Below are positions 1 through 9,852 of a stretch of DNA of 51,180 nucleotides, piece by piece. The position numbers were made by a program, and so were the translations under genes. How positions within the stretch are numbered: position 1 is the first letter of the stretch; the number at the start of each line of letters is the position of its first letter. Origin of the DNA: a virus; IMG/VR virus record IMGVR_UViG_3300030294_000053, positions 1-51,180 of that record, one strand, 5' to 3'. The notes beneath the pieces are model-generated. The model was not told where the DNA came from. It searched no databases and saw nothing but the letters and a program-made list of their open reading frames with translations.

Positions 1-1156
1 TACCCTGGGCTATGAATTGACTCCTAGTCTTTAGATTATCACCATTCCATATTTGATAAGGGATTGTTCCTAGTACAACTCCTGCATTACTATTATTAGC
101 ACCCGCTGCATGTTGATATATATACTGGGTAGTAGCCTTTTTACCCCCTAACATATTAGTACCTAAGGCAGCCTCAACCTTTTTAGCTGCTGCAATACCA
201 TTAGCACCTTGTAAATTAGGTGATACTAAACTATGAGTATTAATAGGTATACCTCCTAAAGATGCGGCACTCTGACCTTGTTGTTGTGCACCTAATAAAG
301 CCATTTGATTTTGTAAATCCAAGTTTGATTTAAACTTAGCCAATCTTTCTTGTGAAGCTTCATTAGCCGAAATATCCCAAGCCTTATTATTAACTTCTGA
401 GTAAGAAGTGCCACCAATAGCACCATATAAACCATCTAATATAAACTTAGAAGCTCTTTCCTGATCAGCAGGACTATATTGTTGTAAGTTATTCTCTGAC
501 CATATATTACCAAATATCTGTTGTAATTCCTTAGGACCATTACCAGCTACTGCTGCCATAATCTGTGTAGGAGTATAACCCATTTGCTGTGCCTTCTCAT
601 AGAATTGCCCTCCTAATATACTCTTATACTGTGGTTGATTAGCTAGTTTAGCTAATTGAGAGGATAATTGTGCAGATCTTGCTGTTAATTGATTACCACT
701 GATACCATTAGCAGTTAAGTTAGGATCCTTCAAATACTCATCTACTGATATTGTATTAGCAGGTCTTTGATAGATCATAGTAGGATCTTTTGCATACATA
801 TCTGCCTGTTGTTGTACATCCTTTTGTTTCTTACTTACTGCAAGTTCTATAGGTAGTATACTATTATTAAAGGATTCCCTAGTCTGTAATAAAGACTGTT
901 TTGTATTGGGATTTAACCCATTATCAGTTAAGTTTGATATATTACTGGATAATTGATTATAGTAATCATTATACATTTTATAAGCAGTAGGATCTGTTTG
1001 CTCATTCAAATAAGCCTTAGCAGACTGTGCTTGATTTTGCATATCTGAGAATTTATCCTCTACTGCACTTTGAGCCTGTGTAGCTTCTGCCACAGGTTGC
1101 ATATATTGAGAATAACTAAATGGTTGAAACTGACTATTTAATGCTAAGTATGCCAT
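1..1156 (-). CDS. Virion cargo protein, N-terminal 385 residues (cut by window edge)
   Basis: An open frame starts at an ATG whose first base is 1156 and runs off the left edge without a stop. It begins MAYLALNSQFQPFSYSQYMQ and continues as a Gln/Asn/Ala-rich, mostly helical protein with few Cys. One base separates this start from the TAA of the upstream cargo gene, so the two are co-transcribed and probably translationally coupled. In crAss-like phages the genes after the muzzle encode very large proteins packaged in the capsid, including the virion RNA polymerase. Position and composition place this gene first in that series. No catalytic motif of the polymerase is visible in this part. The assignment as cargo is inferred from synteny. 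Confidence 0.75.
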   Translation of the reverse strand, partial: MAYLALNSQFQPFSYSQYMQPVAEATQAQSAVEDKFSDMQNQAQSAKAYLNEQTDPTAYKMYNDYYNQLSSNISNLTDNGLNPNTKQSLLQTRESFNNSILPIELAVSKKQKDVQQQADMYAKDPTMIYQRPANTISVDEYLKDPNLTANGISGNQLTARSAQLSSQLAKLANQPQYKSILGGQFYEKAQQMGYTPTQIMAAVAGNGPKELQQIFGNIWSENNLQQYSPADQERASKFILDGLYGAIGGTSYSEVNNKAWDISANEASQERLAKFKSNLDLQNQMALLGAQQQGQSAASLGGIPINTHSLVSPNLQGANGIAAAKKVEAALGTNMLGGKKATTQYIYQHAAGANNSNAGVVLGTIPYQIWNGDNLKTRSQFIAQG

Positions 1157-1157
1157 A

Positions 1158-4100
1158 TTATTTATTTAAATTGTTAGAAGTCTTCTTTGCTAAAGCATCC
1201 TTCTCTTGTTGACTTAACTCTGATAATCTTTTATAAGCAACTTCTCCATTTGAACCCATTAAATAGGAGAATGCCGGATTACTATTAACAGCATTTTTCC
1301 AATAAGTATCAGTACCTATATTACCTAAGTTGGTTAATGTACCACTTAAGTTATTAGCTTTTGCCTGAGAAGACATTGTATTAGCTTGTTCTCTTAACTG
1401 AGCTTGATACATTCTACCTCTTAATGCCATATCCTGATTACTTTGATTCATAGAAGCTGCTTTCATAGCTGCATCACTATTAAATTCATTAGTACCTCTA
1501 TTAAAGTTAGCTACTTGCATCTTCTGGTTTAGATTTTCCTCCTGTGCTTGTCTAGCTAAACCCCCTACAGAATTACCATAATTATAATTAGCCGCTAGTA
1601 TTCCTGCTTGTGCATTTGCTCTATTACCACCTGAATTATTAACTAAAGCTGATCTAGTTGAACTAGCCTGATTACCTAATTGATTCTGATAAAACTGAGT
1701 ATCTAGTGGGGTATAACCTAAATAATTACCTACTGAAGGTACATTTACATTAGATATATGATTCACTTGATTACCTATCATATTAGCACTATTATAATCA
1801 GGTTTGTTAGTAGTACCTAATGTATCTGATAATGCCATCATACCCATTCCTATGGCAGGTGCATATCTTAATGCAGCTAACTTTGATGGAGTTGGACTAT
1901 TATAAGTTTTAGGGTAAGATGCTGTTACAGTTGCTTCTGGTAGGGTTTGGTAATTATTACTTGGTAAGGTCTTTAGCATATCAGGTACAAATTGATTTAT
2001 AGGATTAGATGCTAAATTATTAGTAGCTTTATTAGCACCATTCCAATTAGTCCACTGTGAATAATCATTAGTGGAATTATTTGCATAAGGTATATCTAAT
2101 GAAGAACCATCTGCATGAGAATGTACCTCAGGATTTGCTTGTGCTTTAGCCATTCTTTGTAACTCTTGTACTGCTTGTAATTTCTGCATATTTGCTTTTA
2201 AACCATTGTTACTAATAGGATCAAAGGGTCTTTCAGAAGACTCTTTACTTAGATACTCTGCACCTTTTGCAAATGATTTACCTTGTAGAGAATTATTTAA
2301 TCCAACTATATCTAATAGTTGAGAATCAGGTGCATGCCTATTACTATATATATAATTATTGTACTTAACCTCACCTTGTTCAACTAAGTTTGGTTTACCA
2401 TCACTAGCATTACCTTGAGGAATACCACCTAAAGGATTCTGTTCATGGGTTCCTCCTGCATCAAATGTAGTTACCCCATTAGAGAATATACCACCATCAG
2501 TATTACCTAGGTTACCACCATCAGCTTTAGAGTGGTCCAAATCAGGGTATTTTGCAAATACTTTAGCTCTGACATCAGGTCTATTATGTAGTCCTGCTAA
2601 TCTTAGAGCATCAACAGCATTTGCTTTTGTAGGAATTGGATAGGATCTATTACTCCCTGCAAAATCAGAACCTACTACAAATGGATAGGGGTTTTCACTT
2701 GAGCCATAATCATCTTTTCTTGATAAATTGCCACCATCTGCATGACTATGATTAAAGTGTCTTGCATTTAAAGCAAACTGTGCTCTTTTTCTAGTTAAAG
2801 GATTACTGCTATGTGCTAATTCACTGAATGATTTACCTGTTCTCTTAGAAGTTGCTGTTAGCTTACCCTTATTAGCAGGGTCAATATTTATGGACCCACC
2901 ATTAGCCATTATATTCAATTGTCCTCCATTTGCTGATGTATTAGGTATCCCACTTAAGATAGGATTACTATTCACAAATGTATTGGGTACTTCTAATGGA
3001 TTACTATCAACTATCTCATTATTAGGAGTATTTACCTGTTGATTAGGTATATTATTTAATATAGGTTGTATATTAAAAGGTTGACTACTTACCTGCTGTA
3101 TATTGTCTACTGGGGTAGTATTTGACCCTCTAAATAGACCCTGTTCATATAATCTTCTCTTAGTAAGACCACCCATATTAGGTCTATTTATACCAGTATT
3201 TATACTACTTGCTACAGTATCTAATATAGAACTATTGTCTGCATTAGGATCTAACTTAGACATTAATGGTACTATATTACTCTTATAAGTAGATGGTTTT
3301 ACATTATAATAATAAGAGAATAAAGCATCCTTTTGATTCTGAGATAACATATTAAAGTTAGGAGTTACAGAAGCAACCTCCTTGGCTTTAGTAGTTATAG
3401 GGGTGTTACTCTTCATAGAACTCCCCTCCCACTTTGATATCTTAGACCTTATTAAGTCTGAAGGATTATAGTCTAAACTTCCTCCATCTGCATATTCTAA
3501 TTTAGGTGCATAATACCTATTTACAGTATTATTATATAAATAACCACCATTTGCATGATAATTAGCAGATAAGTCTTCCACTGTATTAGTATTTATATTA
3601 TTAGCTGTATTAGTTAAATTCCTATTCATTGTCATATTAGCCTGATCAATTTTATTATTTAATTGATTAGTCTTGCTAGAGGCAGCATTACTAAATAATC
3701 CCTGGGATCCTACTTGAGATCTTGATACATGAGATAAATCAGTCATATTACTTTCATCATTTAATAGTTGATCTGCTGAGGTAGCATTTGATACAGTTGA
3801 CTTTTGTTTATCAATACTATCATTAGTCTGTTGTACAAATTGTTTATTAATATTACTACCAAAAGCTGTGTTTACTAAACCACCTACAGTAGATACTGCA
3901 CTTCCAATTAAACCACCTACACCAGGTATTGCGGAAGCAAGTGATCCTACTTTAGACATAGCATCCCCTACACCTGAAGTATTACCACTACTATTTAATA
4001 AACCTGTAACAAGACCAGAACCTATTGAAGCCCCAGCATTAGCTAAAGCCATTCCTCCCTTTGTTAATCCTAATGCACCTGTTTTAGGAGCTATTGTAAC

Positions 4101-4241
4101 TCCATTTGCAGTAGTTCCTTTATCACCAGTCAATGAATTGCCTGTAGTATTGAGCCAACCAAGTAATCCACCACTAGCATAACTATGTCTAGTATTAAGA
4201 TTATAAGGTTTATCCTGTCTTATTGCAAACTTTCTATTCAT
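1158..4241 (-). CDS. Large virion cargo protein with embedded lysozyme-like domain
   Basis: 1027 residues. The N-terminal quarter is Gly/Ala/Ser/Asn-rich. Residues about 262-375 resemble a T4/R21-type lysozyme: an SKWEG motif near 270, a central NVKPSTYKSNIVPLM segment and a C-terminal GLTKRRLYEQGLF segment, the usual layout of phage muramidases. Further on are short Gly-Gly motifs of the type H/A-A-N/D-G-G (near residues 24, 229, 251, 436, 445, 498, 570 and 707) and a THEQNPLGGIPQG...NLVEQGE block of a kind I associate with crAss cargo proteins. The C-terminal third is Asn/Gln-rich and helical. The likely role is a protein carried in the virion and ejected with DNA, with local cell-wall cutting. 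A promoter box lies 20 bases upstream and the next cargo gene follows after 1 base. The lysozyme call is from motifs read by eye. Confidence 0.8.
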   Translation of the reverse strand: MNRKFAIRQDKPYNLNTRHSYASGGLLGWLNTTGNSLTGDKGTTANGVTIAPKTGALGLTKGGMALANAGASIGSGLVTGLLNSSGNTSGVGDAMSKVGSLASAIPGVGGLIGSAVSTVGGLVNTAFGSNINKQFVQQTNDSIDKQKSTVSNATSADQLLNDESNMTDLSHVSRSQVGSQGLFSNAASSKTNQLNNKIDQANMTMNRNLTNTANNINTNTVEDLSANYHANGGYLYNNTVNRYYAPKLEYADGGSLDYNPSDLIRSKISKWEGSSMKSNTPITTKAKEVASVTPNFNMLSQNQKDALFSYYYNVKPSTYKSNIVPLMSKLDPNADNSSILDTVASSINTGINRPNMGGLTKRRLYEQGLFRGSNTTPVDNIQQVSSQPFNIQPILNNIPNQQVNTPNNEIVDSNPLEVPNTFVNSNPILSGIPNTSANGGQLNIMANGGSINIDPANKGKLTATSKRTGKSFSELAHSSNPLTRKRAQFALNARHFNHSHADGGNLSRKDDYGSSENPYPFVVGSDFAGSNRSYPIPTKANAVDALRLAGLHNRPDVRAKVFAKYPDLDHSKADGGNLGNTDGGIFSNGVTTFDAGGTHEQNPLGGIPQGNASDGKPNLVEQGEVKYNNYIYSNRHAPDSQLLDIVGLNNSLQGKSFAKGAEYLSKESSERPFDPISNNGLKANMQKLQAVQELQRMAKAQANPEVHSHADGSSLDIPYANNSTNDYSQWTNWNGANKATNNLASNPINQFVPDMLKTLPSNNYQTLPEATVTASYPKTYNSPTPSKLAALRYAPAIGMGMMALSDTLGTTNKPDYNSANMIGNQVNHISNVNVPSVGNYLGYTPLDTQFYQNQLGNQASSTRSALVNNSGGNRANAQAGILAANYNYGNSVGGLARQAQEENLNQKMQVANFNRGTNEFNSDAAMKAASMNQSNQDMALRGRMYQAQLREQANTMSSQAKANNLSGTLTNLGNIGTDTYWKNAVNSNPAFSYLMGSNGEVAYKRLSELSQQEKDALAKKTSNNLNK

Positions 4242-4261
4242 ATCTAATTAATTTTATAATG

Positions 4262-4292
4262 CAAATATACTTATTATTATCAGTATAACCAA
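4262..4292 (-). promoter_or_regulatory. Bacteroidota-type promoter for the cargo genes
   Basis: Read on the minus strand this is TTG (4290-4292), 20 bases, TATATTTG (4262-4269), matching the Bacteroidota -33/-7 consensus. The box ends 20 bases before the ATG at 4241. It sits between the muzzle terminator and the cargo genes, so cargo genes can be transcribed independently. Confidence 0.75.
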
Positions 4293-4311
4293 TAATTATT
4301 AATAAAGTAAT

Positions 4312-4344
4312 AAGGATAAACAACAGAGTATGTTATTTATCCTT
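4312..4344 (-). terminator. Terminator hairpin after the muzzle gene
   Basis: On the minus strand a 14-bp stem (4344-4331 with 4325-4312, one G-U pair) and a 5-base loop follow the muzzle stop codon by 8 bases. The G-U pair exists only in the minus-strand RNA (it is A-C on the plus strand), which fixes the orientation. The tail is AT-rich and not a clean U-run. Confidence 0.6.
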
Positions 4345-4352
4345 ATGTAGTT

Positions 4353-7300
4353 TTATATAGTAAAGCTAACATTTATATCATGTAACTCCCCTTTATATGT
4401 AGAAGGAGATGTATTAGTTAGCTTTATAAATGCCCAAGGATTTCTTATCCTATCAATACCTTTAACACCTAATAAAGTGTCCTTATCTCTAGGTACATAA
4501 GCCCTCCATATTCTATATTTCTCCTTTAGATTTGATGCAGTTCCTAAAGTATTAGTTAATATAGTACTACCAGACTGGTATTCATTCCAAACATCTAATT
4601 GATTAAACATTGGAGAAGTCTGTAATGCATCTGATACTTTTAAATCCGCTCTAAATTCAACTGTATTGAATATCTTATCATAACTTTCATATGGATTAGC
4701 TATAAGAGTTATATAGTAAGGTTGAGTAGTACCAAAGAAACTATTATAGTCCCCACTATTTATCTGCCATAACTTATTATTCTTAAAGGCAATTAAGTTT
4801 TGATTTAAATTAAATATAGCTGGTACTGCATTATAACTATAGAATGAGGTAAACTGTTGCAATAACTCTGAATATCCTAAACAATAAGAGTTATTGGCAA
4901 AGTATATATCATTATTATTCTTATCATAAAATGCTCTAAAATTAGGCATTGTAGAAGGGTTCCAATTATCCATAGTTTCCTGTGAACCAATCCATTGTCT
5001 AAAGCCCAGTCTATCAGATAAACTAGTTAATGTTTGACCATTAAATATATATAGTGAATTAGTTATATTATCAATAAAGTATATACCTGATGCAGTAGTT
5101 ATTATAGACCATCTATTATTACAACCTACTGTATTACTTAAATATACTTTACCAGATACTTTCTGACCATTAGTTATTTGAATAGGAACCCCATCTGATG
5201 ATGATATTTGTACTCTTGCATTAAACAATATATCACTTAATCCCCTCTCTTGAAAACAATATATCTCATTATTAAGTTTATTAAGTGATGTAATTTCCCC
5301 TTTATCTCCGTCAAGATCTAATGTAGATGCCATTGTTATATTAGTCCAAGCATCAACATCACTACCTAAAGTTTTCTCAGTAGACCAAGTAAGAGTATTA
5401 GGAAAATAATTAATATCCAATTTATCATGATTTACTCCATTATAGTTAAAGAAGTTATTCTTTTGATTATATACAGGATTAAATAGATTAAAATTAGTAG
5501 GAGTCATTGTTAAATTACTATTCATCCCCCTATTTCTATCATACCTTGCATCTAGGTTAATTCTAGTTTCACACATAAATGAACCTATTTCAACTATACT
5601 ATTTTGATCATTCTGTGTAAATGGGTATGTTTTTAAACAGTCATATCTCTGAAAGAATGTATCTCCTTTATAATATAGTAAATCTACACTTGACAAGGTA
5701 TTACCTGAATTATCCTGTAATGAAACAGGTTCCCCTGCTGGTATCCAACTATTATTAATAAAAGCTTCCTCAGTCTGCCCACCAAATCTATTAGATACAT
5801 TATCTCTATATAGTTCCCCTAACCATAAATAACCATAGTCTGGTTGTACATTAATAGTATCTTGAACAGAAGGTACCGATGTATGTAATACTATATTAGC
5901 TACACTGGTACTAGTATTGATACTAGTCATATCAAAATATTTACTATCGGATGTTTTTAATTTAAGACTAATATCAGTTGATGTATATAAAGTCCAAGTA
6001 TTGACCCCACTAGGTTGTGTTATTATATAAAAAGTCCCTGTATAGGTTTCAATACCTGAAGTTAAGTCAGTGTTATGATAAGTATACATAAGCAATGTAT
6101 CGAATATACTATCTGAAGGGGTTGGCATTGTACTACCTGATGCTAATAAAGTAAGACTATGGTTATACTCTACAGTACCCCCTGGATTATAATTAGGATT
6201 CCAACATTGATGATAGGAACTTGGTATTGCAGAAATTGCATTAACAGATTGCCCACTACTATTTACAGTAATAGGTAATATCCTCTCCCTATTATCTGTA
6301 GTATAATTTAAAGCAAATACTGCATGGGGGGTAGATTTATATTTCATACTTACTGCATCTGTACCATATATATAACCATCAGGTACAGTTCCTAGTGCTG
6401 CTATAGGTACAGGTTTGCCTCTAAATATATTATGTAAATTTGATTCAGTCGTACTTAGGGATGATACACATATAGGATATCCATTATTCTTAGTTGGATA
6501 TAATTCTACTGTGGTATGCACCCCATCTTTCCATACACCATAATTAATATGATAAGTACCCTCATTTACAACATTACCGATAGTATACCTTGAAGAATGT
6601 AATACAGAGTTTACATTACCATAGTAATTTAAAGCTGATAAAGTGGAATACTTAGGAGCTGGTATTTTAACTAAAGATACTTCATCAGAATTAAATAAAT
6701 TAACTGAAGTAATACCTGTTTTAGTAGAACTATCTGAAACATATGATTCCCATATAGAATTTTCAGGTAAATATTTAGTAAATGCTGAGTATTTTAAATT
6801 AGATAACTTCTTTTCACTTAACATAGCTGTTCTTCCAGTATCATTCCCTTGGTTATTCAAAGAACCATTTCTATGCCAAGGATATACAAAGAATCCATTT
6901 ATATGGGTATCATCTGTATCAGTACTTTTATAAGCTTTATCAATCCAGTAACCATTACCTAAACAACTCTTTAATCCTTGTATAGATAGATTTGAAGATC
7001 CTATAGTTTCTTTATAAAAACCTAACTTTGAAGAATCATTACCTACGGAAGATGTTTGTATATCAATATCTGATATATTTGATGTAAATGGTATATATCC
7101 TACTATTCTAAACTTCAAAGAACTCATATCCAAGTTCTGTACTTCAGTATCAAACTCTAAATCAGGTGAATGAAATGTAAGGATAGATTGATCTATAAAG
7201 AAATACTCTTGGTGATCACTATTATATAGTTTTAAATCTGAATCTGTATATTGAGAATATGGATATGTAGGTACACCTGCCAAGCACTGTATCTCAGCAT

Positions 7301-8951
7301 TCTTATCATAATTATTAGGTATAGGTTTATTATGTCTAAACTCAGACCATATACCATAATCATTTATATCATGATCAGTATAACCTGAATTATTATAAGT
7401 TCCATCATTACTTATAACTGACCAAGGTGAGTTATACATTGATGGAGTTACTACCGAAACATCCCTACTTATATCGTATTGTAAGTTGGGTCTTAGGAAC
7501 CATGAAGATTGTGCAAAAGGTGCATTTCCTACCCTATTACCTAGATTATACACTGTAGGACAAACCATTCCTTGCGCAATAATATCTTTATCATTAATAG
7601 TAGGTAATACTACAACTGGTCTAGCTTTTATATAACCATTATTTATCAAATTAGTTATATCACCGTTAGTATTATTAAGACTAAAAGTACCGTATATAAG
7701 ACTAGGATTACCATAGTTATCTACAGAAGGTAGTACCCCTGTAACCTTTGTATCATTAATAAATACAGGTTCTGACCACTTACCTGTTATATGTTGAAAC
7801 TGTACTCCAAATCTATAATACTCATAATGTTTGAATGTTTTAATGTTATCCCCATTAGACAATGAATTATTAAAAGGGTAATACCCTGTTAAAGGAGTAC
7901 TGAAAGAACTTAAAGGTCTTGTACCAAAGGTAACAGTTCCACCACTTAAATGTGTTCTCACACTATCATCTATCAGGAACCTCTTTAATAAGGCATTACC
8001 TAAGAATAAAGTATTATCCTTATGAGTAAATGTTTGAAAGACTATATCTTCACCACCTATATAATATAAATCTGATGCAGCTACAGAAGATCCTGTAGTA
8101 CCAGTATCTACATAATTAAGTGTAGAGGAATTAACTGCCAGATCTACTATATTTAATACAGTAGGAGTTGCATCTATAGAGGTTCTATGTATTGAATATA
8201 TTCTCATATAGTCAAAAGATGTATCTGCATTGGTTATAGTTAATAAAAAACTATTACTTACTGTAACATCTGCTGAGGCACCTCTATCTGTGAAAGATAA
8301 ATATTGTAATGGTGATGTATAAAATATATTACTCTGTTGACCATACTTATTATAATAAGAGAATGCATACTGTATAACACCTGGTGCAAATGACCCATTA
8401 CCTGATGCATTCCTTGTTACTATTATATTCTCTTTTAGGGTTAACTTTTGTACAAAATCAAAGGAATTATTAGTCCAGCTAGATATAACAGTAGAATTTG
8501 CTACAATATTAATAACTCTGGATTGATTTAATCCATCTAACCAATATACCTTTTGTATATCACTATTCTCAAATATACCTATGGTAGAAATAGGATTACT
8601 TGTATTAAAGGATAAGTTACCTGAGAATAGTAGTAAACCTTCTAAGTAGGTATTCTTATATAGGAACCTATATATCTTATCATTACCTGCATTATCTGTA
8701 GTAAATAACACTATATATTCATTGAGTACACAATGTCCTACATAATTACCTGTAATAGTAATTGGGTTATTACTTGAATCCCTTAATACTAACTCTGAAG
8801 TACCTTTTTCATTAGTAACTGATAAAAGAGTATTATTCTCTCTTGCAGTGAGTCTCATATTCATCATCTCATAAGCATAATCTGAATTAAACTTACTTAT
8901 TGACAGATCTCTCTGCATACCTTTTACCATGAAAGTAATATCTTTTATCAT
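4353..8951 (-). CDS. Muzzle (distal tail) protein
   Basis: 1532 residues, very rich in Asn, Ser, Thr, Tyr and Gly, as expected for a large beta-structured tail protein. The opening, with KGMQRDLSISKFNSDYAYEMMNMRL and then LSVTNEKGT, matches the start I recognise from crAss muzzle proteins, which form the distal tail tube and hold cargo in the tail. A GGAG Shine-Dalgarno lies upstream of the ATG (read from plus 8962-8965), which supports the start. It sits directly after the ring protein gene with a 4-base gap, the usual crAss order, and is followed by a terminator hairpin. There are no membrane segments or enzymatic motifs. Confidence 0.85.
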   Translation of the reverse strand: MIKDITFMVKGMQRDLSISKFNSDYAYEMMNMRLTARENNTLLSVTNEKGTSELVLRDSSNNPITITGNYVGHCVLNEYIVLFTTDNAGNDKIYRFLYKNTYLEGLLLFSGNLSFNTSNPISTIGIFENSDIQKVYWLDGLNQSRVINIVANSTVISSWTNNSFDFVQKLTLKENIIVTRNASGNGSFAPGVIQYAFSYYNKYGQQSNIFYTSPLQYLSFTDRGASADVTVSNSFLLTITNADTSFDYMRIYSIHRTSIDATPTVLNIVDLAVNSSTLNYVDTGTTGSSVAASDLYYIGGEDIVFQTFTHKDNTLFLGNALLKRFLIDDSVRTHLSGGTVTFGTRPLSSFSTPLTGYYPFNNSLSNGDNIKTFKHYEYYRFGVQFQHITGKWSEPVFINDTKVTGVLPSVDNYGNPSLIYGTFSLNNTNGDITNLINNGYIKARPVVVLPTINDKDIIAQGMVCPTVYNLGNRVGNAPFAQSSWFLRPNLQYDISRDVSVVTPSMYNSPWSVISNDGTYNNSGYTDHDINDYGIWSEFRHNKPIPNNYDKNAEIQCLAGVPTYPYSQYTDSDLKLYNSDHQEYFFIDQSILTFHSPDLEFDTEVQNLDMSSLKFRIVGYIPFTSNISDIDIQTSSVGNDSSKLGFYKETIGSSNLSIQGLKSCLGNGYWIDKAYKSTDTDDTHINGFFVYPWHRNGSLNNQGNDTGRTAMLSEKKLSNLKYSAFTKYLPENSIWESYVSDSSTKTGITSVNLFNSDEVSLVKIPAPKYSTLSALNYYGNVNSVLHSSRYTIGNVVNEGTYHINYGVWKDGVHTTVELYPTKNNGYPICVSSLSTTESNLHNIFRGKPVPIAALGTVPDGYIYGTDAVSMKYKSTPHAVFALNYTTDNRERILPITVNSSGQSVNAISAIPSSYHQCWNPNYNPGGTVEYNHSLTLLASGSTMPTPSDSIFDTLLMYTYHNTDLTSGIETYTGTFYIITQPSGVNTWTLYTSTDISLKLKTSDSKYFDMTSINTSTSVANIVLHTSVPSVQDTINVQPDYGYLWLGELYRDNVSNRFGGQTEEAFINNSWIPAGEPVSLQDNSGNTLSSVDLLYYKGDTFFQRYDCLKTYPFTQNDQNSIVEIGSFMCETRINLDARYDRNRGMNSNLTMTPTNFNLFNPVYNQKNNFFNYNGVNHDKLDINYFPNTLTWSTEKTLGSDVDAWTNITMASTLDLDGDKGEITSLNKLNNEIYCFQERGLSDILFNARVQISSSDGVPIQITNGQKVSGKVYLSNTVGCNNRWSIITTASGIYFIDNITNSLYIFNGQTLTSLSDRLGFRQWIGSQETMDNWNPSTMPNFRAFYDKNNNDIYFANNSYCLGYSELLQQFTSFYSYNAVPAIFNLNQNLIAFKNNKLWQINSGDYNSFFGTTQPYYITLIANPYESYDKIFNTVEFRADLKVSDALQTSPMFNQLDVWNEYQSGSTILTNTLGTASNLKEKYRIWRAYVPRDKDTLLGVKGIDRIRNPWAFIKLTNTSPSTYKGELHDINVSFTI

Positions 8952-8955
8952 ATAT

Positions 8956-9636
8956 TTATCTCCTTATAACTTCTTCTGTACCTAAATCTCTAAATCCATT
9001 ATTAAATTCTCTTGTTCTAGGTATCATTTGATTCCACTCATTAGTAATTGATTGCATCTCTGATACATCAGGAATAGTAAATTCACTATTTAATTGACCT
9101 ATTTTCCATGCATAATCCTGTTTAGCCATAGCTAATTGATTCATACCTATCTTACCTAAATCAAACTGTATTGTAAACACCTGTATCTTTATATAGAGTT
9201 CTAATGCTTCCAAGAATATAGGTACATCAGGAATCATAGGTAACTCACTATCATCTGTAGGCAAGGACTTATAACTTATAATAATAGGACCTTCTTTTTT
9301 ACTTGAGTATAATACACTACCCTGTATTTTATAAGTACAATCTCCTGCATCACATTTAGAAGGGTCAAATATAGCTGTCATAGATCTCATTGAGATACCA
9401 TTCTTTTTATTCTTAACCCCATTTACTCTAATTAAATCTGTAGGTAGTAATACTCTATAATTATCTAATACAAGTTCTTCCTGTTTATCAAGATAGAAGT
9501 TATTAAGTCCTACTATATTAAGAAAATCTGTTACATACCTTAATACAGTTTCTAGTGGTACTTTAGATAGAATAGGGTGCATATACATCCTAGACATTAA
9601 AGTTTTTATTGGTGTATAATCATATGCTTTATTCAT
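8956..9636 (-). CDS. Tail ring / tail tubular-like protein
   Basis: 226 residues. An N-terminal helical part (residues about 1-45) is followed by a beta-rich middle containing FDPSKCDAGDCTYKIQG (a Cys pair) and a helical C-terminal part rich in Gln and Met. It lies immediately before the muzzle gene, where crAss-like phages encode the ring protein that contacts the muzzle. Size and layout resemble podoviral tail tubular / gp4-like connector proteins. The ATG at 9636 overlaps the TGA of the upstream 72-residue gene (ATGA arrangement), indicating coupled translation. Assignment to a specific ring of the tail is by synteny only. Confidence 0.65.
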   Translation of the reverse strand: MNKAYDYTPIKTLMSRMYMHPILSKVPLETVLRYVTDFLNIVGLNNFYLDKQEELVLDNYRVLLPTDLIRVNGVKNKKNGISMRSMTAIFDPSKCDAGDCTYKIQGSVLYSSKKEGPIIISYKSLPTDDSELPMIPDVPIFLEALELYIKIQVFTIQFDLGKIGMNQLAMAKQDYAWKIGQLNSEFTIPDVSEMQSITNEWNQMIPRTREFNNGFRDLGTEEVIRR

Positions 9637-9851
9637 ATTGTCTCATTTTTATTGAATACTTTATTATACTTTGCTACATTATACCTTTTACATAGATACC
9701 ACCTGATAATACAATATCTGTTGAATACCTTTAATAGGGTTCTTAGTATAAAGAATAATGTATGTGCTAAGGATTTAATTGCCTGATCAATAGCTGTAAA
9801 TGATAATAAAGCTATGAAAAATCCTGCTAAAAATACTATTAGATATAACAT
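9633..9851 (-). CDS. Small membrane protein between IHF-like and ring genes
   Basis: 72 residues. The N-terminus, MLYLIVFLAGFFIALLSFTA, is a clear membrane segment. A second hydrophobic stretch (residues about 28-42, SLAHTLFFILRTLLKVF) and a basic tail (KRYNVAKYNKVFNKN) follow. It starts one base after the stop of the IHF-like gene and ends in an ATGA overlap with the ring protein gene, so it is part of the tail operon. A small basic two-segment membrane protein could be a holin, but nothing specific shows this. I do not recognise the family. Confidence 0.6.
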   Translation of the reverse strand: MLYLIVFLAGFFIALLSFTAIDQAIKSLAHTLFFILRTLLKVFNRYCIIRWYLCKRYNVAKYNKVFNKNETI

Positions 9852-9852
9852 A

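Noticed and set aside
1304-1313. Interpretation of window bases 1304-1313 as a site
   Set aside because: The finding with these numbers refers to residue numbers of the fibre protein (DNA near 21642-21671); these window bases themselves are ordinary cargo-gene sequence.
3868-4182. Plus-strand open frames inside the cargo, muzzle, capsid and fibre genes
   Set aside because: They are antisense shadows with unusual Pro/Ser/Leu composition and no family resemblance.
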